A stretch of 23,469 nt of DNA, taken from Prevotella sp. (GTDB taxonomy: Bacteria > Bacteroidota > Bacteroidia > Bacteroidales > Bacteroidaceae). The notes under the pieces are model-generated. The model searched no databases. It saw only the letters and a list, made by a program, of their open reading frames with translations, and was not told where the DNA came from. The position numbers were made by a program, and so were the translations under genes. The first letter of the stretch is position 1. Each line of letters starts with the position of its first letter. Positions 1 to 6,095 of the stretch are shown piece by piece. Where the stretch lies: assembly GCA_017428805.1 (NCBI GenBank), contig JAFRQC010000196.1, positions 1-23,469 of the forward strand, written 5' to 3'.

Positions 1-1304
1 TCACTGATGTGGAAGATGTTTTCACGCAGGAACTGTTCACCACGCTCGACGGCCTGCGGTGTGAGGTTCTTGCTCGAAAGTTCCTGACCCATCAGTATCT
101 GACCGAGTTCGTAGTAATGCAGGCTCATGGGATATTTCTCAGGCGAATAGACGGCAGCGCGCCACTTCTGCTCAACGGCCAGCATCATGACGAGATTGTC
201 GGAGAAGGTTGACTTTCCCGTTCCGGGAACACCTGAGATGACCATCATGCGACCTGGCTCAAAACGTACCATGTGAGTGAATCCGAAAAGATGACTCACT
301 CCTGGGAAACGAGGCACGCCATTAACCACCAGTTCAGAGAAAGCTTCCTTCTGATCGTCAATCGTGGCGACACCAACGATAGGCATGGCCTTTGGCGAGT
401 CAACGCAACGCCTGACGGCATCCTCTCCTTCTGCCATTAATACGTCGTTGGCATCCTTGACCTCTGCGCTTGATGACACAGTCCATTCCACGTAGTAGAA
501 ATCATTGGCCGGGAAGTAACGAGCCACTTCTATACGTTTCTTGATTCCTGCTTCATCGGTGTCGCCGGCATAGACGATACGCTTGCCTTCGAAGTGGCTC
601 TTACGGAACTGGTCGAAGCAGCTCATTTTGGTTCCTGTTCCATTAGGAAGAGAGATGACTCCGGCATAGCCACACTGCACGAGAGCGGCAGCATCCATCA
701 TACCTTCCGTTATGTAGACTACCTCCGAGTCAAAAGCATCGTCGATGTTCCAAGGGATCAATTTGCAGCCTGCCTCAAATTGGAATTCCTTGTCAAGCGA
801 TTTGTATTGCACATTCCACAACTCACCTTTTTCCAGAAAGCGGAAGGCAAGGAAAGTCTTCTCTCCTGCAGGGATGCCACGACTGGGATCGCCGTCGCTA
901 TGGCGCTTTGCATATCCTACGCCGAGCAAGTGCATCACATCGGCCCTGATGCTACGCTTCTTCAGATACTCCATGATGTCAGCGGGATAGTCGCCGAGGC
1001 ATACACTACCTCCAATCACTTTAGGTTGTTTGCCATCTACAGATCTTGAGAGGCTGGCTGTCGTCGGTGCGGTCTTCTGACTCTGGCCTTGGAAGCCTCT
1101 GTCCAACACATAGTGTGTGCCGCAGCAGAAGCATTGGCCCACACCAAGTCTCTGGTTAAATGATCCGTCGCAACGACGGCGGTGATTCTCCTCATCGCCG
1201 CATAGCAGACAATGGAAACGGAACGTCTCGCGCTCAGTAAATTTACCGCGATCCTTGACTTCTTTTAATGTGACCCGAACGAGTCCTGTCTTGATTTCTT
1301 CCAT
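1..1304 (-). CDS. Toprim primase / RecA-fold replicative helicase (3' truncated by window edge)
   Basis: A protein of at least 434 residues that starts at the ATG ending at 1304 and runs off the left edge. In order it shows a zinc finger with two Cys pairs (C32/C35 and C58/C61), a Toprim domain with the EGMMDA acidic motif (E200, D204) and the metal-binding D248/D250 of GDTDEAG, and a P-loop GVPGTGKST (358-366) opening a DnaB-like ATPase domain. This is the layout of T7 gp4/Twinkle-type primase-helicases, which unwind DNA and prime or load at a fork. The Toprim-helicase order and P-loop are seen directly; whether it still makes primers is inferred. It begins 3 bases after the stop of the upstream replication-like gene, so the two are probably cotranscribed. 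Such proteins are typical of prophages and other mobile elements in Bacteroidales. Confidence 0.9.
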   Translation of the reverse strand, partial: MEEIKTGLVRVTLKEVKDRGKFTERETFRFHCLLCGDEENHRRRCDGSFNQRLGVGQCFCCGTHYVLDRGFQGQSQKTAPTTASLSRSVDGKQPKVIGGSVCLGDYPADIMEYLKKRSIRADVMHLLGVGYAKRHSDGDPSRGIPAGEKTFLAFRFLEKGELWNVQYKSLDKEFQFEAGCKLIPWNIDDAFDSEVVYITEGMMDAAALVQCGYAGVISLPNGTGTKMSCFDQFRKSHFEGKRIVYAGDTDEAGIKKRIEVARYFPANDFYYVEWTVSSSAEVKDANDVLMAEGEDAVRRCVDSPKAMPIVGVATIDDQKEAFSELVVNGVPRFPGVSHLFGFTHMVRFEPGRMMVISGVPGTGKSTFSDNLVMMLAVEQKWRAAVYSPEKYPMSLHYYELGQILMGQELSSKNLTPQAVERGEQFLRENIFHIS

Positions 1305-1307
1305 AAT

Positions 1308-1865
1308 TCAACGTTTTAAATAATGACTATAATCCTGATAGTTATTCGTATCGATATCATCAGCTGAGGGGGCAAGGGGGAGTCCGTCGTTCCCTTCTGA
1401 AGGCATGTGCGTATCGTCAGAAATACGCACAATGCCTTTTTCTTTATTATTCTTTTCTACTTCTTTATCTATTTCTTCCGTGCGTATAAATATGTTCGCG
1501 CGGGAGTGGGCTGTCTTCGATGAAGCGTTGGCAAACTGATTCTGCATCCATAAGCTCGTGAAACGGTCACCTTCCACAATGAATAGTCCGTAGTCGTCGA
1601 TGATGCTTTTCACATCACTCCGATGTTTCTTACACGAAGTTGCAATACTGCTCAGCTGTCGGCCGGTATAAGAACCCCAGCCTCCTTCACAGTTGGCAAG
1701 ATAAAGATTGATGCTGAAAAACAATCCGAATCCTGCCGCACCCTTCTCATTTAGCAAGCGGGCTATTTCGGGTTGCGACTCTAAATGGCGGGGGAGCTTG
1801 ATAAATCCGCCACTCAGTTTACTACTTTTGGTAGCTTTGCTGTTGTCTCTGTTTCGTGTTGTCAT
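1308..1865 (-). CDS. DUF4373/Lin1244-like putative replication protein
   Basis: 185 residues. The first ~30 residues are Ser/Lys-rich. Residues ~20-115 (GFIKLPRHLESQ, then GAAGFGLFFSINLYL, then DDYGLFIVEGDRFTSLWM) follow the winged-helix pattern of DUF4373/Lin1244-Lin1753 N-terminal domains, found upstream of primase or helicase genes in phages and ICEs of Firmicutes and Bacteroidetes and thought to act in replication initiation. The C-terminal third (~120-185) is polar, acidic and probably disordered. It lies 3 bases upstream of the Toprim-helicase gene and ~75 bases downstream of the iterons, an initiator-iteron-helicase order. The family call rests on pattern recognition of a divergent domain, so a different DNA-binding function is possible. 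Confidence 0.6.
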   Translation of the reverse strand: MTTRNRDNSKATKSSKLSGGFIKLPRHLESQPEIARLLNEKGAAGFGLFFSINLYLANCEGGWGSYTGRQLSSIATSCKKHRSDVKSIIDDYGLFIVEGDRFTSLWMQNQFANASSKTAHSRANIFIRTEEIDKEVEKNNKEKGIVRISDDTHMPSEGNDGLPLAPSADDIDTNNYQDYSHYLKR

Positions 1866-1940
1866 AACTCTAAATGTTTGAATAATTTATGAATTTCTTT
1901 GACATATTTATAATTGTCTTTTTACTATTTTCTTTACTTG

Positions 1941-2028
1941 GACTAAACTCAGACTTTAGTTAGGGTAAAGTCAGACTTTAGTCAGTCTAAACTCCGACTT
2001 TAGTGCCACTAAAGTCCGACAATAGGTT
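1941..2028. repeat. 22-bp palindrome-bearing iterons (3 full copies plus 1 partial)
   Basis: Four units start at 1941, 1963, 1985 and 2007 with an exact 22-base period. The shared core is TAAA[CG]TC[AC]GACTTTAGT; the fourth unit keeps the first half (TAAAGTCCGAC) and then diverges. The core is itself nearly palindromic (ACTAAAGTC facing GACTTTAGT), so each unit could bind a dimer. The array sits between a small basic gene and the putative replication gene, upstream of the latter. This arrangement suits either a replication origin bound by the initiator or an operator array controlling the replication operon. Repeat structure is seen; role is inferred. Confidence 0.85.
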
Positions 2029-2196
2029 TTATGGCCCTTTTGAGATATTTTTGGCATTTTTGACTCTTTGAAATTTGTTTACTTTGTGCTTGTTGTTGCA
2101 ATTTCTTTCGATGAGTTCGATGCAAAATGGTATGACTTCGTCTATGCGGTGAAGACCTGAACTCGTGGCGGGTTTCAAATTTCTATTCTTTGCCAT
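2029..2196 (-). CDS. Small basic protein of unknown function
   Basis: 55 residues beginning MAKNRNLKPATSSG and rich in Lys, Arg and Asn, ending in a basic tail. A longer reading from a TTG at 2214 is possible, but the ATG at 2196 is preferred: a good Bacteroidetes promoter lies at 2225-2255, placing transcription start near 2218 and leaving a ~20-base leader. No family is recognised. The central segment HRIDEVIPFCIELIER could form an amphipathic helix. It is on the same strand as, and directly upstream of, the iterons and replication genes. A small DNA-binding or copy-control role would fit the position but is inference only. Confidence 0.5.
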   Translation of the reverse strand: MAKNRNLKPATSSGLHRIDEVIPFCIELIERNCNNKHKVNKFQRVKNAKNISKGP

Positions 2197-2224
2197 ATTT
2201 GTTACATCTATCAATTACTGGCCG

Positions 2225-2255
2225 CAAAGGTAAAAACGTCTTTTGAGTGGACAAA
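2225..2255 (-). promoter_or_regulatory. Bacteroidetes-type promoter for the small basic gene
   Basis: On the minus strand TTTG (2252-2255) is followed after 19 bases by TACCTTTG (2225-2232), matching the Bacteroidetes sigma-ABfr consensus TTTG-N19-21-TAnnTTTG. It lies about 30 bases upstream of the ATG at 2196 and could also drive the iteron-replication genes downstream. Confidence 0.75.
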
Positions 2256-2271
2256 AGATTTTTTGATTATC

Positions 2272-2364
2272 ATGTCCCCATCCTGAACGCCTTACAAGTA
2301 CGTAGAATCGCCTATACAAAGGGATTCTATGAGACAATGTCCCCATTCAAATTTCATGTCCCCA
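2272..2364. repeat. Three copies of ATGTCCCCA
   Basis: The 9-mer ATGTCCCCA occurs at 2272-2280, 2337-2345 and 2356-2364, in the gap between the small basic gene and the coiled-coil gene (2215-2368). Two copies are 19 bases apart and the third is 65 bases away. Otherwise this gap holds only the promoter at 2225-2255. It may be a binding-site cluster or the remains of a small mobile element; nothing in the sequence decides which. Confidence 0.5.
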
Positions 2365-2368
2365 CTTT

Positions 2369-2890
2369 TCATTCCAATCGTTGTATGGTCTTTTTGATTT
2401 TGTCGAAGCCGCCTAAGTTTGAATGTTTTGACATATATATAATCAGTTGTCTATCACTCACATTAAACAGATGGTCATTATTAATCATCGCAGACTTCAG
2501 GTCAGAAATAATCATTTTACTGTTAACAAGGTCGAAGTCGAAGTATAATGTCTTTTCGGGATTGATTTCTCCACGGGAATATTTTTGCCATCCTACAAGC
2601 ATTTTCTTGAACCTTGCCATCTTGCAGGGAATGACAAGTTCTATCAAAGGAGTATTATCATCCCATACAATAGGTCGATTACTCCGTTTTTTTATTTCCT
2701 CATTGATTTCTCGTTTTCGAGATTTCATCTGTTTCATCGCTTCACTCATCTCTCTCATCGCTTCACTCATCTTTCTCTTCGCTTCACTCATCTTAGTCAT
2801 CGCTACCTGACACTCTTGCATTTTGCGATTAATCTCACTCTTTTCCTGTCTTAAAGACTCAATCTTTGCTTTTGCTTTTTTTGTTGCCAT
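2369..2890 (-). CDS. Coiled-coil hypothetical protein
   Basis: 173 residues, no family recognised. Residues 1-70 are a highly charged helix made of near-repeats of MSEA(K/M)R(K/E) (KMSEAKRKMSEAMREMSEAMKQM), almost certainly a coiled coil; the repetition is also visible in the DNA as tandem ~21-base units (about 2735-2800). Residues ~72-173 look globular, with alternating hydrophobic strands (PLIELVIPCKMARFKKML, KTLYFDFDLVNSKMIISDL). The gene is AT-rich compared with the material right of 3200, like the replication genes beside it, suggesting it belongs to the same acquired block. A -7 promoter element lies upstream at 2935-2942. A structural or partner-binding role for the coiled coil is inference. 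Confidence 0.7.
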   Translation of the reverse strand: MATKKAKAKIESLRQEKSEINRKMQECQVAMTKMSEAKRKMSEAMREMSEAMKQMKSRKREINEEIKKRSNRPIVWDDNTPLIELVIPCKMARFKKMLVGWQKYSRGEINPEKTLYFDFDLVNSKMIISDLKSAMINNDHLFNVSDRQLIIYMSKHSNLGGFDKIKKTIQRLE

Positions 2891-2934
2891 AATTTTAAAT
2901 TTTTACAACAAGTCCGACATTGGACCCGTCGTTG

Positions 2935-2942
2935 CAAAGGTA
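2935..2942 (-). promoter_or_regulatory. -7 element (TACCTTTG) for the coiled-coil gene
   Basis: On the minus strand TACCTTTG matches the Bacteroidetes -7 consensus TAnnTTTG, about 45 bases before the ATG at 2890. No TTTG sits at the ideal distance upstream (nearest at 14 and 25 bases), so the promoter may be weak or activator-dependent. The rest of 2891-3164 holds no gene that I can see, only AT-rich sequence and the palindrome at 3056-3075. Confidence 0.5.
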
Positions 2943-3055
2943 AATCTGGCCTAAGACAAAAATGGGACAAACACAAAGCGCACTTAAAGAATGTTAATTA
3001 ATTAACAAATAGCTTGCCAAACCTTTGTTTTATCGCACACCAATTTAACAATTCA

Positions 3056-3075
3056 ATGTTCCACGCGTGAAACAT
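3056..3075. repeat. 20-bp imperfect palindrome around CACGCGTG
   Basis: The segment around TGTTCCACGCGTGAAACA (3057-3074) is self-complementary except for one base pair. It lies in a gene-free AT-rich gap, ~90 bases upstream of the plus-strand promoter at 3165. It resembles a protein-binding site and is reminiscent of ParB sites (TGTTnCACGTGAAACA) but has two extra central bases. Confidence 0.55.
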
Positions 3076-3164
3076 AATAACATTAAAGTATCAGCGCATT
3101 AACCATAACATGAATTAGAATCGGGTCGGTGCGATGATTTTTCTTTCAAAAATTTGGTCATATA

Positions 3165-3196
3165 TTTGGTGTTTTTGTGTTTTTTTTGTAACTTTG
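3165..3196 (+). promoter_or_regulatory. Bacteroidetes-type promoter for the small membrane protein
   Basis: TTTG (3165-3168), 20 bases, then TAACTTTG (3189-3196) is a textbook match to the Bacteroidetes consensus. Transcription should start near 3203, giving a ~120-base leader before the ATG at 3324. Confidence 0.8.
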
Positions 3197-3203
3197 CAAT
3201 ATA

Positions 3204-3323
3204 AATGCGAGTGAAGGCTGCGGCTCAACAAAGCCCGAGAAATCTCGGCTCAGCATTCATCTTGCAATTCACTTTCAGGGTAAAAGATGAGTTTAAAAGT
3301 ATCAATTTTAAGACATAAACGCT
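3204..3323 (+). other. Structured ~120-base mRNA leader
   Basis: Between the inferred transcription start and the ATG at 3324. It contains CCGAGAAATCTCGG (3234-3247), a self-complementary segment, flanked by two GGCTCA copies that could pair with nearby GCC-rich sequence. A short reading frame beginning at an ATG near 3287 overlaps the next gene in a different frame. The structure could affect translation, but no known riboswitch class is recognised. Confidence 0.35.
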
Positions 3324-3545
3324 ATGGAAAACAACAAAGGTTTCAAACGCTCTCAGTATGCGTGCGCGGTGCTGCTCATAGTGAGCAGCATCGGGCTGGT
3401 GACGTATCAAGTAATTCACATCGATGATGTGGCGGGAGGACTGCTATATTACGTGGCGCAGTCATTCCTACTCGCCGGGTCAATCTTCGGACTCGACCAG
3501 TATATCAGGATCATCAGGAAAAACTATCAGAACCCACGGGGTTAG
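3324..3545 (+). CDS. Small two-helix membrane protein
   Basis: 73 residues with two predicted membrane helices: ~12-30 (YACAVLLIVSSIGLVTYQV) and ~38-57 (GGLLYYVAQSFLLAGSIFGL), and a basic C-terminal tail (RIIRKNYQNPRG). The positive N-terminus (KGFKRS) and tail suggest both ends are cytoplasmic. No function is recognised; small proteins of this shape are common in Prevotella. It has its own promoter and long leader, so it is probably expressed. Its TAG stop overlaps the convergent thioesterase stop by a few bases, leaving no room for a conventional terminator between the two genes. Confidence 0.75.
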   Translation: MENNKGFKRSQYACAVLLIVSSIGLVTYQVIHIDDVAGGLLYYVAQSFLLAGSIFGLDQYIRIIRKNYQNPRG

Positions 3546-3970
3546 AAGACGGAGGCGTTCTTGCGGTAGCCCATACCGGTGACGTGGCAGATGAGGCGGC
3601 CGTCCTGATTGGTGACGCGCACCTCGACGGCAGGGATCTTGTGGTGGTCGGCGACGCTGACGGCCTCGGCGGTGAGGGTGTCGCCCAGACGGGCGCTGGA
3701 GACGAACATCAGACTGCTGGAGATGCCGAAGGTGAGCTGACCGCCGTGGTTCATTAGGGCGGCGATGGCGAGGTCGGCCAGCGTGAAGAGGGCACCGCCC
3801 TGACAGACGTTGCCGCCGTTGAGATGGGCTTCCGTGACCGTCATCACCGCTGTGGCGTGACGCTCATCTACTTCCGTGATCCTGCAGCCCGCAAGGACAG
3901 CAAAGCGGTCCGTGCGGTTCAGCAGTTCTTTGATGTCTGCGGGCTGCGGGTTGTTTTCTTGAGTCATCAT
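3542..3970 (-). CDS. PaaI-like hotdog thioesterase
   Basis: 142 residues, the usual size for a single-hotdog PaaI/YbgC-type acyl-CoA thioesterase. The signature is AHLNGGNVCQGGALFTLAD (48-66): the family's HGG is QGG here, and Asp66 fits the catalytic acid/helix position. It likely hydrolyses an acyl- or aryl-acyl-CoA in the cytosol; the substrate cannot be read from the sequence. The start is MM; the second Met (3967) is equally possible. It lies 18 bases downstream of the SpoIIE-like gene on the same strand. The operon link to that gene and to cellobiose phosphorylase may be only positional. Confidence 0.85.
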   Translation of the reverse strand: MMTQENNPQPADIKELLNRTDRFAVLAGCRITEVDERHATAVMTVTEAHLNGGNVCQGGALFTLADLAIAALMNHGGQLTFGISSSLMFVSSARLGDTLTAEAVSVADHHKIPAVEVRVTNQDGRLICHVTGMGYRKNASVF

Positions 3971-3988
3971 CTGTTTATGTGATGGAAG

Positions 3989-6052
3989 TTATTTCCTGGC
4001 GACGACCATCAGGGTGAGGTCATCGGCCTGAGGCGTGCCACCGGTAAAGCTGTCGATGGCCTTGAGGATGTTGTCGTAGAACGGTTGCGGCTTGGCGTTG
4101 AGCTTCGCGGCCTGGAGGGCCATACCTCGGAACTGCTTGTCGCCGAGCGTCTTGCCGTCGGCATCCTTGGCCTCGGCGATGCCGTTGGTGTAGAGGAAGA
4201 GCAGTTTGCCCGGTGCGATGGTGGTCTCCTGGGCGGTATAGACCGTGCCCGGCTGAGAGCCGGCAGGAGCTGTGTCGTCGATGGGCAGCAGACTGATCTC
4301 CTCGTCGGTGAGCAGCGGCGTGTTGTTGCCCGCGTTGCAGTAGCGCAGCAGTCCTGTGGCGAGGTCGAACTGTCCGGCGAAGAGGCGCACGGGGATGCTC
4401 TGCCCGTCGGCGATGGCGTCGCTGACGGCGTTGACGATCTGCTCGGGTGCCTGTCCGAAGGCGGCTGCCGTGCGGAACTGTGCCCACGCCATCGCTGCGG
4501 CTGTGGCGGCGTCGATGCCCTGAGCGGCGGCGCTGCCGATGCAGAAGAGCAGGGTGTCGTCGCAGAGCAGGGTGTCGTAGAAGCTGCCTCCGGGCATCGT
4601 GCCTGGCGTCTGCGAGACGTAGAGGTCGAGGTCTTTGCGCTGGGGCAGGGGAGCGTGCGTGAGCCGCTGCTGGATGGCTGCGGCAAAGCGCTGCTCGGTC
4701 TCTGTGCGCGAGCGTTCCGTGGCGACGGTCTCGATGGTCCCGAGGTCTTCCTGCAGTTCTTCGTGCGCCTTCTTCAGCTGGTGGTGATGGTAGCGGCGGT
4801 AGAGCAGGTAGCCCAGGAAGATGAGGAACAGCAGTCCGAAAATCCCGATCCTCTGCAGCTGGTTGCGGCGCTCGGCTGCCACCTGCTGGTCGCCGAGTTC
4901 CTCTACCTTGCTGACGATGACGGCCTGTTCGGCGGCGTCGATCTCCTTGGCGCGCTTGAAGGCTCCGGCGAGGGAGTCGCAGAGCTGCATGCTGACGGCG
5001 ATGGCGCTGTCACGGCGGCCTGCGAGGAGGTTGGCCTGATACTTCTTCAGCACGAGCGACTCGATGTTGTCGAGCGAGTAGCTGTTCTCGCTGTTACCCA
5101 ACAGGGCGGTGAGGCTCTGGTAGTTGTCGGCAGCCTCTCCCCAGCGCTTGGCGACGATGAGGTAGTCGTTGGCCATAATGCGTCCCTCAGGTGTCTTGGC
5201 GTAGTCCGTGGCGAGGAAGGCGTCGAAGGCCTTGGCGGCCTCCTCGGTCTTGCCCAGTCCTTCGAGGGCCTGCGCCTGATAGAGGTTGTAGCGGGCCTGC
5301 TGCTTATCGACATAGTCGGGATTGATGCCCGGCCGCTGCTCGTACTCGCTGAGCATCTCGCTCAGGTGACCGTTCCACTTCAGGGCATCGCGGTACTGGC
5401 CCGTGTAGTTACAGGCGTAGGCGATGTTGATGAGTCCGGCGAAGGCGCTCTTGTAGGCCTCGTCCGTGCGGTTCTTCTTCACGTTGTCGAGGTGCTTCTC
5501 GTAAGCCTTGTCGAAGCCGTCGCCCACGGCATCGCCGGTGGTGCCGAGACCAGCCTGACAGCAGCCGATGTAGATGAGCAGGTTCACGTAGTCGCTGGTG
5601 GTGTCGCATTGCTGTTCCTCCAGCTTCTGCACGACGGGCGTGGCGAGCTTGAGACCGTTCTCGTAGTCACCTCTGAGGGCCATCAGGTTGGCCAGGTGGC
5701 TGGCGGCCTTGGCGTAGATGTCGAGGTCTTCGTCAGCTGCGGCCTTGAGGGCGGTGTTGTAGTAGAACTCGGCCATCCGCCGGCGGTTGGTCCTGTCGCT
5801 GGCATAGCCGCGCCAGTAGTATGCCTTGGCGGGCGTCAGGCTGCCTTTGGCCTCGAGGTCGTCTGCCAGCTTCATCAGCTGCTGGTAGTCCTTCGCCTTG
5901 TGGGCGGCCTCGATGAGCTGCTCGGCCTTCGCCATCTCTTCCTCGCTGGGCGAAGAGCCGCAGGAAGTGACGAGGAACGAGGAAAGAGGAAGGAGGAAGG
6001 AGATGACTCCAATCCACGCCTTCGACCATCTGCTTTTATTGGTCATCACCAT
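3989..6052 (-). CDS. TPR lipoprotein with degenerate SpoIIE/PP2C-type phosphatase domain
   Basis: 687 residues. It has a lipoprotein signal with lipobox VTSC (Cys31), a helical TPR-like sensor region (~35-395), a membrane helix (~402-418, GIFGLLFLIFLGYLLY), a coiled linker (425-465), then a C-terminal SpoIIE-like domain (~468-687). This layout is common for Bacteroidetes signalling proteins that sense in the periplasm and control an anti-sigma-factor antagonist. The metal-binding motifs are altered: GGD is GGS (S490), IGD is IGS (S507), TDG is TNG (N623); only DD of the last motif (D677/D678) remains. The domain is probably not an active phosphatase. It follows cellobiose phosphorylase by 43 bases and is probably cotranscribed with it. 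The lipobox and an internal membrane helix together leave topology uncertain. Confidence 0.85.
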   Translation of the reverse strand: MVMTNKSRWSKAWIGVISFLLPLSSFLVTSCGSSPSEEEMAKAEQLIEAAHKAKDYQQLMKLADDLEAKGSLTPAKAYYWRGYASDRTNRRRMAEFYYNTALKAAADEDLDIYAKAASHLANLMALRGDYENGLKLATPVVQKLEEQQCDTTSDYVNLLIYIGCCQAGLGTTGDAVGDGFDKAYEKHLDNVKKNRTDEAYKSAFAGLINIAYACNYTGQYRDALKWNGHLSEMLSEYEQRPGINPDYVDKQQARYNLYQAQALEGLGKTEEAAKAFDAFLATDYAKTPEGRIMANDYLIVAKRWGEAADNYQSLTALLGNSENSYSLDNIESLVLKKYQANLLAGRRDSAIAVSMQLCDSLAGAFKRAKEIDAAEQAVIVSKVEELGDQQVAAERRNQLQRIGIFGLLFLIFLGYLLYRRYHHHQLKKAHEELQEDLGTIETVATERSRTETEQRFAAAIQQRLTHAPLPQRKDLDLYVSQTPGTMPGGSFYDTLLCDDTLLFCIGSAAAQGIDAATAAAMAWAQFRTAAAFGQAPEQIVNAVSDAIADGQSIPVRLFAGQFDLATGLLRYCNAGNNTPLLTDEEISLLPIDDTAPAGSQPGTVYTAQETTIAPGKLLFLYTNGIAEAKDADGKTLGDKQFRGMALQAAKLNAKPQPFYDNILKAIDSFTGGTPQADDLTLMVVARK
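5971..6002. repeat. GA-rich repeat encoding part of a signal peptide
   Basis: CGAGGAACGAGGAA followed by AGAGGAAGGAGGAAGGAG, inside the SpoIIE-like lipoprotein gene, where the opposite strand encodes FLLPLSSFLV just before the lipobox. The same motif forms the arms of the inverted repeat in the third ketosynthase gene (17021-17126), there encoding SSFLLPPSS. Confidence 0.7.
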
Positions 6053-6054
6053 CT

Positions 6055-6082
6055 GATTTACGATTTACAAATTTACGATTTA
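6055..6082. repeat. Intergenic ATTTACGATTTA repeat
   Basis: Overlapping copies of GATTTACGATTTAC and AATTTACGATTTA fill most of the 43-base gap between cellobiose phosphorylase and the SpoIIE-like gene. It is one of several low-complexity repeat families in the window that sit at gene borders. Confidence 0.6.
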
Positions 6083-6095
6083 TTACCGAATCCAA

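Noticed and set aside
594..1049. 151-residue plus-strand reading frame
   Set aside because: Overlaps the Toprim and zinc-finger region of the minus-strand primase-helicase, whose motifs are unmistakable.
1941..2028. CRISPR array
   Set aside because: Units are contiguous 22-mers with no unique spacers, and no cas genes are near.
2247..2810. 187-residue plus-strand reading frame
   Set aside because: Antisense to the coiled-coil gene; hydrophobic repeats (RFTHLSHRFTHLS-like) are the complement of the heptads.
3287..3430. Alternative small gene in the leader of the membrane protein gene
   Set aside because: The short frame has no membrane or domain character, whereas the overlapping frame at 3324 encodes two clear membrane helices.
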